From Piscinibacter aquaticus (GTDB lineage: Bacteria > Pseudomonadota > Gammaproteobacteria > Burkholderiales > Burkholderiaceae_C), in contig VOPW01000001.1 of assembly GCA_007994965.1 (NCBI GenBank), forward strand, positions 310,001 through 374,000: 64,000 nucleotides of DNA, read 5' to 3'. Below are positions 33,078-41,770 of this stretch, in pieces. The number at the start of each line of letters is the position of its first letter. The first letter of the stretch is position 1. The position numbers were made by a program, and so were the translations under genes. The notes beneath the pieces are model-generated. The model ran no database searches. It had not been told where the DNA came from and was given only the letters and a program-made list of their open reading frames with translations.

Positions 33078-34667
33078 ATGCTTCGACTGATCGCCACGAG
33101 CGTCACCACCGTCGCCCTCGTTGCCACCTTCGCCGCCGCGCCGGCCCAGGCGCAGACCCTGCGCTGGGCCAGCCAGGGCGACCCGCAGACCATGGACCCG
33201 CACTCGCAGAACGAGTCCATGACCAACATGATGAACGGGCAGGTGTACGAGAAGCTCGTCACCCGCGACAAGCAGCTCGCCATCGTGCCGGCGCTGGCCA
33301 CCGAGTGGCAGCAGGTGTCGCCGACGCTGTGGCGCTTCAAGCTGCGCCCCAACGTCAAGTTCCACGACGGCACGCCGTTCAATGCCGACGACGTCGTCTA
33401 TTCCATCGAGCGCGGCGCCGCGCCCACCTCGACGATCAACCAGTACGCCGTGGCGGTGGGCAAGCCGCGCAAGGTCGACGACCTGACGGTGGAGTTCCAG
33501 CTCGCTGCGCCCAACCCGATCTTCCTGCAGCACCTCGAGACGCTGTGGATCATGAGCAAGGTGTGGAGCGAGAAGAACAAGGTCACGCGCCCGCTGGACT
33601 TCAAGAACAAGGAAGAGAGCCACGCCGGCCTGAACGCCAACGGCACCGGGCCCTATATGCTGGTCAGCCGCGCGCCGGGCATCAAGACGGTCTACAAGCG
33701 CAACCCGAACTGGTGGGGCAAGTTCGAGGGCAACGTGCAGGAGATCGTCTACACGCCGATCGGCAACGACGCCACGCGCCTGGCCGCGCTGGTCTCCGGC
33801 GAGATCGACTTCGTGCTCGATCCGGCTCCGCGCGACGTGCCGCGCCTGCGCAACACCGCCGGCGTGAAGGTGATCGACGGGCCGGAGAACCGCATCGTCT
33901 TCATCGGCATGGACCAGTTCCGCGACAAGCTGCTGTACGGCAACGTGCCCGGCGACAAGAACCCGTTCAAGGACCCGCGCGTGCGCCGCGCGATGTACCG
34001 TGCGGTGGACATCGAGACGATCAAGACCAAGCTGATGAACGGCCAGAGCGTCCCCACCGGGGGCCTGACGCCGTCGCCGCTGGGCTCGTACAACGATCCG
34101 GAGATCGAAGGTCGCCTGCCTTACGACCTCACCGCCGCACGCAAGCTGATGGCCGATGCCGGCTTCGCCGACGGTTTCGAGGTCACGCTCGACTGCCCGA
34201 ACAACCGCTACATCAACGACGAGGAGATCTGCATCGCGCTGGCCGGCATGTGGGCGCAGCTGAAGATCAAGGTGCGCGTCAACGCACAGCCGCGCGCCAC
34301 CTACTTCCCGAAGATCGAGAAGCAGGACACCAGCCTGTACATGCTCGGCTGGGGCGGCGCGATCACCGATGCCGAAACCACCTTCACGCCGGTGCTGCGC
34401 AACCGCGGCGAGAAAGGCCAGGGCTACTGGAACTTCGGCGGCGTGAAGAACGACAAGTTCGATGCGCTGGCCGCGCAGAGCAGCGTCGAGCCCGACCCGA
34501 AGAAGCGCGAGGGCCTGATCAAGGCGGCGATGCGCGAATACAAGGAGCAGGTGCACGTGATCCCGCTGCACCGCCAGGTGATCCCCTGGGCGGCGCGCAG
34601 CAACGTCAGCGTGGTGCACCGGCCGGACAACTGGCTCGAGGTGCAGTGGGTCACGGTCGGCAAGTGA
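33078..34667 (+). CDS. Peptide ABC transporter substrate-binding protein (DppA/OppA family)
   Basis: Periplasmic binding protein of 529 residues, SBP_bac_5 family, with a signal peptide (LIATSVTTVALVATFAAAPAQAQ). Family features are TLRWASQGDPQTMDPHSQNE at the mature start, VKFHDGTPFNADDVVYSIER, and the later GWGGAITDAETTFTPVL ligand-pocket segment. It should bind peptides or similar solutes for an importer, but no permease or ATPase gene is adjacent. It is followed with a 4-base overlap by a ureohydrolase gene, which hints at amino-nitrogen use. Intact over its whole length. Confidence 0.9.
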   Translation: MLRLIATSVTTVALVATFAAAPAQAQTLRWASQGDPQTMDPHSQNESMTNMMNGQVYEKLVTRDKQLAIVPALATEWQQVSPTLWRFKLRPNVKFHDGTPFNADDVVYSIERGAAPTSTINQYAVAVGKPRKVDDLTVEFQLAAPNPIFLQHLETLWIMSKVWSEKNKVTRPLDFKNKEESHAGLNANGTGPYMLVSRAPGIKTVYKRNPNWWGKFEGNVQEIVYTPIGNDATRLAALVSGEIDFVLDPAPRDVPRLRNTAGVKVIDGPENRIVFIGMDQFRDKLLYGNVPGDKNPFKDPRVRRAMYRAVDIETIKTKLMNGQSVPTGGLTPSPLGSYNDPEIEGRLPYDLTAARKLMADAGFADGFEVTLDCPNNRYINDEEICIALAGMWAQLKIKVRVNAQPRATYFPKIEKQDTSLYMLGWGGAITDAETTFTPVLRNRGEKGQGYWNFGGVKNDKFDALAAQSSVEPDPKKREGLIKAAMREYKEQVHVIPLHRQVIPWAARSNVSVVHRPDNWLEVQWVTVGK

Positions 34668-35513
34668 GCGGCGTGAAGGGCGCGATCGGCCTCACCGCCT
34701 ACCAGGGCCGCGCCGGCGATCGCAACGAGCTCGCCTGGCCCGGTGCGCGGAAGGTGGCCGAGGCGCTGTCATCGCGCCTGGGCTCGCCGGTTGTGACAGT
34801 GGGCCGGCCGCAGCCGCCGCTGAACCACGGCTGGGAGATCGAACTGGCCGAGGCGCGCTGCGACCTCGAACGACTGGCGCTGCGCACGCGCCGGTGCTCG
34901 CAGCCGGCGGTGTGCCGTTCACCGCGCTCAATCGATGCGCCGCGGCAATCGCCACGCTGCCGGCGGTGGCCGAGGCGCACCCGGATGCGGCCATCGTCTG
35001 GTTCGATGCCCACGCCGATCTGAATACGCCGGCATCGACATCGAGCGGCTATCTGGGCGGCATGGCGCTCTCGGGGCCCGCGGGCCTGTGGGACAGCGGC
35101 TTCGGCGCGGGCATCGGCCTGGACCGGGTAATCCTGGTCGGCTCCCGCGATCTCGATCCCTTCGAGGAAGCGCTGATCGGCTCCGGCGAGGTCCGCTGGT
35201 GCGCAGCGGCTCGGAAGACCTCGCGGCCGACCTGCTCCGTCAGGTGGCCGGCCGGCCGGTCTACATCCACCTCGACTGCGACGTGCTCGAACCCGGCTGC
35301 GTGCCCACCGATTTTTCGGTGCCCGGCGGGCTCACGCTGGCGCGGCTGGGGCAGGCCTTCGAGGCGCTCGCCACGCTTTCCGTGGTCGGACTGGAAGTGG
35401 CCGAATTCCAGGCGCGCTGGGCGCCGGGCGGCGCGGAGGCTTCGACGGACGGCCTGCTGGCGGCGCTGGCGCCGCTGCTCGACGCGGTGCGCGCTCGCAC
35501 ACAGCCTACGTGA
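34664..35513 (+). CDS. Arginase/agmatinase/formiminoglutamase family ureohydrolase (two one-base breaks)
   Basis: A ureohydrolase of about 283 residues, shorter and more divergent than the arginase at 4836-5753. Metal-binding motifs are AIVWFDAHADLNTP and HLDCDVLEPGCVPTDFSVPG. The usual first motif GGDH is not seen: the corresponding region reads LAAGGVPFTALNRCAA, so activity or specificity may differ from a true arginase. The frame shifts near 34890 and 35203, one base each. The start is GTG 34664, overlapping the stop of the binding-protein gene, or GTG 34673. Its end overlaps the convergent argO by 8 bases. Confidence 0.75.
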
Positions 35514-36106
35514 TCAGCGAGAGCGCGATCGCGAACATCACCAGCGCGATCGCGGCATCCAGCACCCGCCGGGCCACCGGCCGGGCAAACAGCGGCGCCA
35601 GCAGCCTCGCGCCATAGCCCAGCGAGACGAACCACACCGCGCTGGCGCTCGCCGCGCCCGCGCCGAACACGCTGCGCGCGCTCGGGCTGCTGCGCGGCAA
35701 CCGAGCCGAGCAGCACCACGGTGTCGAGCCAGCAGTGCGGGTTCAGGTAGGTGAAGGCCGGGCAGGCGGCGATGGCGCCGCGCAGATCGGAGACGGCCGC
35801 GCCCTGCACCGACAGCGCGTGCGGCGAGAGCGCCCGGCGCGCCGCCAGCGCGCCGTAGGCGACGAGGAAGGCCGCGCCGCCCCAGCGCGTGACGGTCAGC
35901 AGCGCCGGGTGCTCCTGCACCCAGCGGCCGAGCCCGGCCACGCCCAGCGAGATCAGCAGCGCATCCGACAGCGCGCACACCAGCACCACCGGCAGTACAT
36001 GGGTGCGCGCCGGGCCCTGGCGCAGCACGAAGGCATTCTGCGCACCGATCGCGACGATCAGCGCCAGCGAGGTGGCGAAGCCCTGGAGGAAGACGGTGGC
36101 ATTCAT
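35506..36106 (-). CDS. argO: LysE/ArgO-type amino-acid exporter (one-base break)
   Basis: Inner-membrane exporter of basic amino acids, about 200 residues, six membrane segments. The family signature AIGAQNAFVLRQG is near residue 20, and FTYLNPHCWLDTVVLLGS lies mid-protein. The frame shifts near 35695: one base restores SARSVFGAGAASASAVWFVS and the stop at 35506. The divergent LysR-type regulator ArgP, known to activate argO in response to arginine or lysine, is encoded 73 bases away, so exporter and regulator form a standard pair. Confidence 0.88.
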
Positions 36107-36179
36107 GTCGGCCGCGATGCTCGCTTCGACGCGCCAGAGCGTCCAGCTAAACTTCCTGAACATTCATTAGCAGAACTGA

Positions 36180-37106
36180 ATGCAGCTCGATTCCCGCCAG
36201 CTCGCCGCCTTCGCCGCCGTGCTGCACGAAGGCAGCTTCGAAGCCGCGGCCCGGGCGCTGCACGTGACGCCGTCGGCGGTGAGCCAGCGCATCAAGGCGC
36301 TGGAGGAGCGGCTCGGCCGGGTGCTGATCCGTCGCGGCAGCCCCTGCGCCGCCACCGAGGCCGGCGAGTCTCTGCAGCGCCACGCGCAGCAGCTGCAGGT
36401 GCTGGAAGCGCAGGCGCTGGCGCCCTTCGGCCTCGAGGCCGGCGCCGCGGCCGCGCTTCCCTTGTCGATCGCCGTCAACGCCGATTCGCTGGCCACCTGG
36501 TTCGTGCCGGCGCTGGCCGCCGTGCGCGAGCGGCACGACATCGCCATCGATCTTCACGTGGAAGACCAGGACCACTCCAGCGAGCTGCTGCGCCAGGGCC
36601 GTGTGCTCGCCGCGGTGAGCGCCGAGCCGGCGCCGGTGCAGGGCTGCCGGGTTGCGCCGCTGGGGCGGATGCGCTACCGCGCGGTGGCCAGCCCGGCCTT
36701 CATGCGGCGACACTTCCCGCGCGGCGTCGACGACGAGGCGCTGGCGCAGGCCCCGTGCAACGTCTTCAACCAGAAGGACCAGCTGCAGGCCCGCTTCCTG
36801 CGGCTGCTGACGCGGCGGCGACTGCAGCCGCCGCAGCACCGCATTCCCAGCACGCACGGGTTCATCCACGCCGCGCTGCACGGCCTGGGCTGGGGCATGA
36901 ACCCGGAGGATCTGGTCGCGCCGCTGCTGGCCCGCGGCGACCTCGTCGAACTTGCGCCCGGGTGCACGCTCGACGTGCCGTTGTACTGGCAGCGCTGGAG
37001 CCTGGAGGCGCCGGTGCTGCGCACGCTCAGCGAGGCGGTGGCCGCCGCTGCGCGGGCCGGCCTGCAGCCGCCGGATACGCCCCCGAATGCGGGGGAGCGC
37101 CGTTGA
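36180..37106 (+). CDS. argP: ArgP/LysG-type LysR-family regulator
   Basis: A 308-residue LysR-type transcription factor. The N-terminal helix-turn-helix is in ALHVTPSAVSQRIKALEERL, followed by a linker helix and a two-lobe effector domain. The match to ArgP (also called IciA) is good throughout, including GSFEAAARALHVTPSAVSQR and STHGFIHAALHGLGWGMNPE. In relatives it senses lysine and arginine and controls argO. The divergent argO confirms the assignment. Intact. Confidence 0.9.
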   Translation: MQLDSRQLAAFAAVLHEGSFEAAARALHVTPSAVSQRIKALEERLGRVLIRRGSPCAATEAGESLQRHAQQLQVLEAQALAPFGLEAGAAAALPLSIAVNADSLATWFVPALAAVRERHDIAIDLHVEDQDHSSELLRQGRVLAAVSAEPAPVQGCRVAPLGRMRYRAVASPAFMRRHFPRGVDDEALAQAPCNVFNQKDQLQARFLRLLTRRRLQPPQHRIPSTHGFIHAALHGLGWGMNPEDLVAPLLARGDLVELAPGCTLDVPLYWQRWSLEAPVLRTLSEAVAAAARAGLQPPDTPPNAGERR

Positions 37107-37154
37107 AGCCGGCACGCCGGATGCCTACAGTCGCGCAAAGCCTGGAGAGCCCCC

Positions 37155-37379
37155 ATGACTGCATTCTTCGTCGTCGTCGGCGCGGTGATCGCGTGGTTGC
37201 TGGTCGACTGGGGCCTGGGCTGGTGGCGCAGCCGCCGGCCGGAGGCGGTCGACCCCTGGCACGGCCAGGGCCCCGGTTCGACGATCCACTCCGATGGTTT
37301 CGCCGACACGCTGCCGCCGCACGAGGCGGCCGATGCGCCTACTGGAAGTGCTGGAGCATCCGCTCGAGCGCCATCGTGA
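37155..37379 (+). CDS. Small single-span membrane protein, function unknown
   Basis: A 74-residue protein with an N-terminal membrane helix (FFVVVGAVIAWLLVDWGLGW), a basic WRSRR stop-transfer stretch, and a flexible soluble tail. No family is recognised. It has a good ATG with a GGAGAG site 8 bases before it. The last 41 bases overlap the end of the convergent fliR, so the tail may be wrongly read. Moderately likely to be real. Confidence 0.5.
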   Translation: MTAFFVVVGAVIAWLLVDWGLGWWRSRRPEAVDPWHGQGPGSTIHSDGFADTLPPHEAADAPTGSAGASARAPS

Positions 37380-38100
37380 ACGGTGCCTGCATCATCGGCA
37401 GCGTCAGCAGCACGCCGACCAGGCCGACGGTCAGCGTGATCGGGAAGCCGATCGCAAACAGGTTGAGCTGCTGAGCCACGCGCGAGGCGATACCCATCAC
37501 CAGGTTGACGAACAGCAGCATCGCCACCATCGGCAGCGCGATCCACAGCCCGATCGCAAACACCTCGGCGCCCCAGCGGTGCGGCAGCGATTCCTTCACG
37601 AAGGCAAACGGCTCCGGGCCCACGGGAAAGCTGTGAAAGCTCTGCATCACGCCGGCGATCACCAGCAGGTGGCCGCCGGTGACGACGAACAGCCAGCTCA
37701 CCGTGACGCCGAAGAAGCGGCTCACCGCCGTGGTCTGCCCGCCGGTCGCCGGGTCGAAGAAGCCGGCGAAGTTCAGGCCCATCTGCAGCCCGACCAGTTC
37801 GCCGGCGAACTCCACCGCCGCGAAGACGATGCGCACCGCGAAGCCGAGCGAGACGCCGATCACGATCTGCTGCAGCACGACGAGGAAGGTCACCGCCGAG
37901 TCCAGCGGAATCGGCGGGATGGGCGGCAGCGAGGCCTGAGCGCACACCGCGATCAGGAAGGCCAGCGCCACGCGCGCGCGCGCCGGCACCGTGCGCTGGC
38001 CGATCACCGGCAGCGTGCCGAGCAGCGCCAGCACGCGCAGGAACGGCCAGATCACCGGCGTGATCCAGGCGAGGATCTGCGCTTCGGTGACGGTGAACAT
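37339..38100 (-). CDS. fliR: Flagellar export apparatus protein FliR
   Basis: Integral-membrane subunit of the flagellar type III export gate, 253 residues with about six segments. Typical FliR stretches are AVEFAGELVGLQMGLNFAGF and FFDPATGGQTTAVSRFFGVT. It assembles with FliP and FliQ in a helical gate. It is the last gene of the fliF-fliR run. Intact. Confidence 0.95.
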   Translation of the reverse strand: MFTVTEAQILAWITPVIWPFLRVLALLGTLPVIGQRTVPARARVALAFLIAVCAQASLPPIPPIPLDSAVTFLVVLQQIVIGVSLGFAVRIVFAAVEFAGELVGLQMGLNFAGFFDPATGGQTTAVSRFFGVTVSWLFVVTGGHLLVIAGVMQSFHSFPVGPEPFAFVKESLPHRWGAEVFAIGLWIALPMVAMLLFVNLVMGIASRVAQQLNLFAIGFPITLTVGLVGVLLTLPMMQAPFTMALERMLQHFQ

Positions 38101-38116
38101 GGCCGCGACGGCCGGG

Positions 38117-38385
38117 TCAGCCGACGACGGTCGGGATCGCCTGCAGCGTGCGCTGCAGGTAGTCCACCAGCGTGGTCAGCATCCACGGGCCGGCCACGGC
38201 GAGCACCGCGACCGCGGCGACGATCTTCGGCACGAAGGTCAGCGTGGCCTCGTTGATCTGCGTGGCGGCCTGGAAGATGCTCACCAGCAGGCCGACGGCC
38301 AGCACGGTCAGCAGCATCGGCGCGGCCACCATCAGCAGCGTGTAGAGGCCTTCCTGGCCGAAAGTGAAGACGATCTGGGGTTCAT
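38117..38385 (-). CDS. fliQ: Flagellar export apparatus protein FliQ (one-base break)
   Basis: Small two-helix membrane subunit of the export gate, 89 residues when restored. The body [20 protein letters not shown] is the standard FliQ signature. The uninterrupted frame begins only at an internal ATG (38332), but the true start ATG 38385 overlaps the fliP stop (ATGA). Adding one base to the four-G run at 38377-38380 gives [19 protein letters not shown], the expected N-terminus. Confidence 0.9.
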
Positions 38386-39146
38386 GTCACGAAGCTCGCG
38401 GCAAGGGAGCCGAGCAGCAGGTTCCAGCCATCGGCCAGCACGAACAGCATCAGCTTGAAGGGCAGGGCCACCAGCACCGGGCTGAGCATCATCATGCCCA
38501 GGCTCATCAGCACGCTGGCCACCACCATGTCGATGATGAGGAATGGAATGAAGATGAGGAAGCCGATCTGGAAGGCGCTCTTGAGCTCGCTGGTCACGAA
38601 GGCCGGCACCAGCACCTTGAAGGGCACGTCGGCGGCGGGCGTGGCCGGGTCGATCTTGGCCAGGCGCGCGAGAAGAGCATCACGTCGCTCTGCCGCGTCT
38701 GCTTGAGCATGAACTCGCGCATCGGCTTCTCGCCGCGCTTGATCGCCTCGTCGAACGGGATCTTGTTCTCCGAGTAGGGCTGCAGGCCTCGGCATAGACC
38801 TTGTCGATGGTCGGGCCCATCACGAAGAAGGTCAGAAACAGGCTCAGGCCGACGATCACTGGTTCGGCGGCGCCGCCTGCGTGCCCAGCGCCTGGCGCAG
38901 CAGGCCCAGCACGATGACGATGCGGGTGAAGCCGGTCATCATCAGCAGCACCGCGGGCAGAAAGCTCAGCGTGGTGAAGAACAGCAGCGTCTGGATCGGC
39001 ACCGAGTAGCTGGTGCCGCCGGCGCCCTGGCCGACCACCAGCGGCAGCGCCGGGCCGCCGGCCTGCTGGGCTAAAGCCGCTGCAGGAATGGCCGAAAGAG
39101 CCGTCAGGGCGAGAAGGCGGGCCGCATGGCGCAGCTCAGCGCGCAT
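38382..39146 (-). CDS. fliP: Flagellar export apparatus protein FliP (three one-base breaks)
   Basis: Core export-gate subunit, about 255 residues, with a cleavable signal peptide ([16 protein letters not shown]) and four membrane helices. Conserved stretches appear in order: [55 protein letters not shown] and [18 protein letters not shown]. The frame shifts near 38863, 38788 and 38670, one base each, with the missing bases in short G or C runs. The start ATG 39146 overlaps the end of fliO. Confidence 0.92.
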
Positions 39147-39489
39147 CCGGGCCTCCCGCGGGCTTGTGGAACTTCGCCAGCAGGCCGGCGAAGGCCGGGC
39201 CGCCGGGCGCCGCGGGCGGCACGGCGCCATCCACCGGCGCCATCGTGTGCAGCGTGGTGATGCTGGCCGGCGTGACGCCGAGCACCAGCCACTGGCGCGA
39301 CTCGCCCGCGCCCACCTCGACGGTGACGATGCGCTGGTTGGCCGAGAGCGGCAGCACCGCGATGTTCTTCATCAGCGCGCTGCTGCCGGCGCCGCCCACC
39401 GGCGTGCGCTTGAGCAGCCAGAGGGCCGCCGGGATCATCGCCAGGATGGCGACGAACCACAGCAGCGAGGTCATCAGGGAAGAGTTCAT
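39136..39489 (-). CDS. fliO: Flagellar assembly protein FliO
   Basis: A 117-residue bitopic membrane protein that helps FliP assemble. One N-terminal helix ([20 protein letters not shown]) precedes a small cytoplasmic domain ([20 protein letters not shown]) typical of FliO. Position between fliN and fliP confirms it. Intact. Confidence 0.88.
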   Translation of the reverse strand: MNSSLMTSLLWFVAILAMIPAALWLLKRTPVGGAGSSALMKNIAVLPLSANQRIVTVEVGAGESRQWLVLGVTPASITTLHTMAPVDGAVPPAAPGGPAFAGLLAKFHKPAGGPDAR

Positions 39490-39490
39490 C

Positions 39491-39916
39491 TCAACCCTTG
39501 GACAAGCGGCGCATGCGCTCGCTGGGCGTGACGATGTCGGTCAGCCGGATGCCGAACTTGTCGTTGACGACCACCACCTCGCCCTGGGCGATCAGGTAGC
39601 CGTTGACCAGCACGTCCATCGGCTCGCCGGCCAGCGCATCGAGCTCCACCACCGAGCCCTGGGCGAGCTGCAGGATGTGCTTGATCGGGATGCGGGTGCG
39701 GCCCAGCTCCACGGTGAGCTGCACCGGGATGTCCAGGATCATGTTGATGTCGTTGCCCGCACTCGTCGCCGTGGTCGGCGAGAAGTTGGCGAACGACGCC
39801 GGCGCCACCTGCTCGGGCTGTATCTCGGAGGCGGTCTCGGTCGGCTTGGCCTCGGCCAGCGCCGCGGCCCACTCGGCGGCCATCGCGTCCTGTTCGGCGC
39901 CGTTGTCAGCTGACAT
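39491..39916 (-). CDS. fliN: Flagellar motor switch protein FliN
   Basis: C-ring subunit of 141 residues. A variable acidic N-terminus is followed by the conserved SpoA/FliN domain: ILDIPVQLTVELGRTRIPIK, GSVVELDALAGEPMDVLVNG, GEVVVVNDKFGIRLTDIV. It forms the lower part of the switch and docks the export ATPase through FliH. Overlaps the end of fliM by 11 bases. Intact. Confidence 0.95.
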   Translation of the reverse strand: MSADNGAEQDAMAAEWAAALAEAKPTETASEIQPEQVAPASFANFSPTTATSAGNDINMILDIPVQLTVELGRTRIPIKHILQLAQGSVVELDALAGEPMDVLVNGYLIAQGEVVVVNDKFGIRLTDIVTPSERMRRLSKG

Positions 39917-40910
39917 GGTTTTCTCCCAGCCAGGTCATGTTCGACCCGGTCAACATGCGTTCAACCTTGAGGGCGTACTTGCCGGCGCTGGTGCCGTACT
40001 GGCACTCGAACACCGGCACGCCGACCACCTTGACCTGGATGTTCTTCTCGAGATCGAGCTCGATGAAATCGCCCGGCTTGAAGGCGAGCAATTGCTCGAC
40101 GGTGGCATCGGCATGGGCCAGCTCGGCCACCAGCTCCACCTCGGCGGCCTGGATCTGGTTCTTCAGCAGGTTCACCCAGCGGCGATCGGGCTCGTTGGAG
40201 TCGCCCTGCATCGTCGAGTAGAGAACGTCGCGGATCGGTTCCAGCGTCGAGTACGGGATGCAGAAGTGGATGGTGCCGCTGGTGTCGCCGATCTCCAGCG
40301 TGAACGAGGTGGCGACGACGATCTCACTGGGCGTGGCGATGTTCGCAAACTGCGGCTGCATCTCCGAGCGCTGGTAGTCCAGCTCCAGCGGATAGATGCC
40401 CTGCCGGGCCTTCTTGTACTCGGCGATGATCACCTCGACCAGCCGCGTGATGATGCGCTGCTCGGTGGGCGAGAAGTCGCGGCCCTCGATGCGCGTGTGG
40501 AACTTGCCGGCGCCGCCGAACAGCGCGTCGATCACCGCGAACACCAGCGTCGGGTCGCAGACGATCAGGCCCGAGCCGCGCAGCGGCTTGACGCTGACGA
40601 TGTTGAAGTTCGTCGGCACCACGATCTCGCGCAGGAAGGCGCTGTACTTCTGCACCTTGATGCCGCCGATGGCGATCTCCGGGCTCTTGCGGATGAAGTT
40701 GAACAGCCCGATGCGGATGTTGCGCGCGAACCGCTCGTTGATGATCTCCATCGTGGGCATGCGCCCACGGACGATGCGTTCCTGGCTCGACAGGTCGTAG
40801 GAGCGGATGCCGCCCGAAGGCGCCTCCTCCTGCTCGAGCTTCTGGCTCTCGCCGGTGATGCCCTGCAACAGGGCATCGACCTCGTCCTGAGACAAGATTT
40901 GCTGATTCAT
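39906..40910 (-). CDS. fliM: Flagellar motor switch protein FliM
   Basis: A 334-residue C-ring protein that binds phosphorylated CheY and sets rotation direction. The CheY-binding N-terminal peptide is present (LSQDEVDALLQGITGE). The middle domain has IVRGRMPTMEIINERFARNI, and the C-terminal SpoA domain is similar to FliN. The start ATG 40910 was taken over an upstream in-frame ATG at 40940. Intact. Confidence 0.95.
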   Translation of the reverse strand: MNQQILSQDEVDALLQGITGESQKLEQEEAPSGGIRSYDLSSQERIVRGRMPTMEIINERFARNIRIGLFNFIRKSPEIAIGGIKVQKYSAFLREIVVPTNFNIVSVKPLRGSGLIVCDPTLVFAVIDALFGGAGKFHTRIEGRDFSPTEQRIITRLVEVIIAEYKKARQGIYPLELDYQRSEMQPQFANIATPSEIVVATSFTLEIGDTSGTIHFCIPYSTLEPIRDVLYSTMQGDSNEPDRRWVNLLKNQIQAAEVELVAELAHADATVEQLLAFKPGDFIELDLEKNIQVKVVGVPVFECQYGTSAGKYALKVERMLTGSNMTWLGENHVS

Positions 40911-40951
40911 CTCACACGCTCCGCCGGGCAGGCCGATCAAGCGGCCGCCGC

Positions 40952-41021
40952 GGATCCGGCTTCGCCGGTCCGCTGGCGGCGCCCCCTGGGGGAGCGCCGA
41001 AGGCGCTACGGGGGGGGGGGG
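40952..41021. repeat. GC-rich palindromic intergenic element, copy A, ending in a 12-G tract
   Basis: Lies in the fliM-fliL spacer. It has nested inverted repeats (GGATCCGG...CCGG and GGCGCCCCC TG GGGGAGCGCC) and ends in 12 consecutive G. Its core resembles copies B (45601-45667) and C (48896-48956). Elements of this look are frequent between genes in Burkholderiales genomes. Function unknown. Confidence 0.6.
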
Positions 41022-41027
41022 CCATGT

Positions 41028-41634
41028 TCACTGGATGATGAAGTTCGAGAAGTGCACGTGCTTCACGGGGTTGTCCACCGCGGGCGCCTTCTTCTTCTTT
41101 TTCTTCTTCGGCTTGGCGTCCTCGTCCTCCGCCTCGTCGGCCTCCGGATCCTCGATCTCGATGCCCAGCGGGCGCACGGTCTCGCGCATGATCTCGTTGG
41201 CCAGCGCTTCCTTGCCCTTGCGCTCGAGCAGCTCGGCCGAGGTCTTGTGCGCCAGCACCATCAGGATGCCGTTGCGGATCGCCGGCATGTAGGCCTTGAG
41301 CTGGTCGGCGGTCTTGGCGTCGTCGATCTCCAGCGTGACGCCGATCTGGGCGTAGCGATCGACTTCCTTGTCGGCGGGTTGACGATGAAAGGCTCCAACG
41401 GCAGGAAGGCCGGCGGCGCGCCGTGGTCCTTCTTGGCCGCCTTGTGCTTGGCCGGCGCGCCGTCTTCGCCCTCTTCGGCGGCAGCGGCGGCCTCGGCGGC
41501 CTTCTTCTTCATCATGAACACGGCACCACCACCGCCCACGCCGGCCAGCAGCAGCACGGCGGCGAGGATGATGATCAGCTTCTTCTTGCCCTTCGGGGCG
41601 CAGCGGCTTCGGCGGGAGCGGCAGCGGCAGACAT
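41028..41634 (-). CDS. fliL: Flagellar basal-body protein FliL (two one-base breaks)
   Basis: Bitopic inner-membrane protein of about 201 residues that sits near the stators. The restored N-terminus is MSAAAAPAEAAAP then a lysine cluster, one membrane helix (LLLAGVGGGGAVFMM) and the FliL domain with QIGVTLEIDDAKTADQLKAY and IRNGILMVLAHKTSAELLER, ending KHVHFSNFIIQ. Breaks are near 41600 and 41378. An unusual run of about eight lysines (KPKKKKKKKAP) interrupts the periplasmic part about 20 residues from the end. Confidence 0.88.
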
Positions 41635-41770
41635 CGGCTCTCCTTGATGAGCGGGCACGGCACCTCGGCCGGCCAATGCAGGTGATTCTGGAGATCGGGC
41701 CTCGCGGCGATGCGGTGAAAAGGGGCGGTTTTCCGGTCAGTCCGGCCCCGCCCGGGGCGGCCGCCCGGCG

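Noticed and set aside
41010..41021. The 12-G tract as a coding phase-variation switch
   Set aside because: It lies just outside the fliL reading frame and outside fliM, so length changes cannot switch a protein frame.
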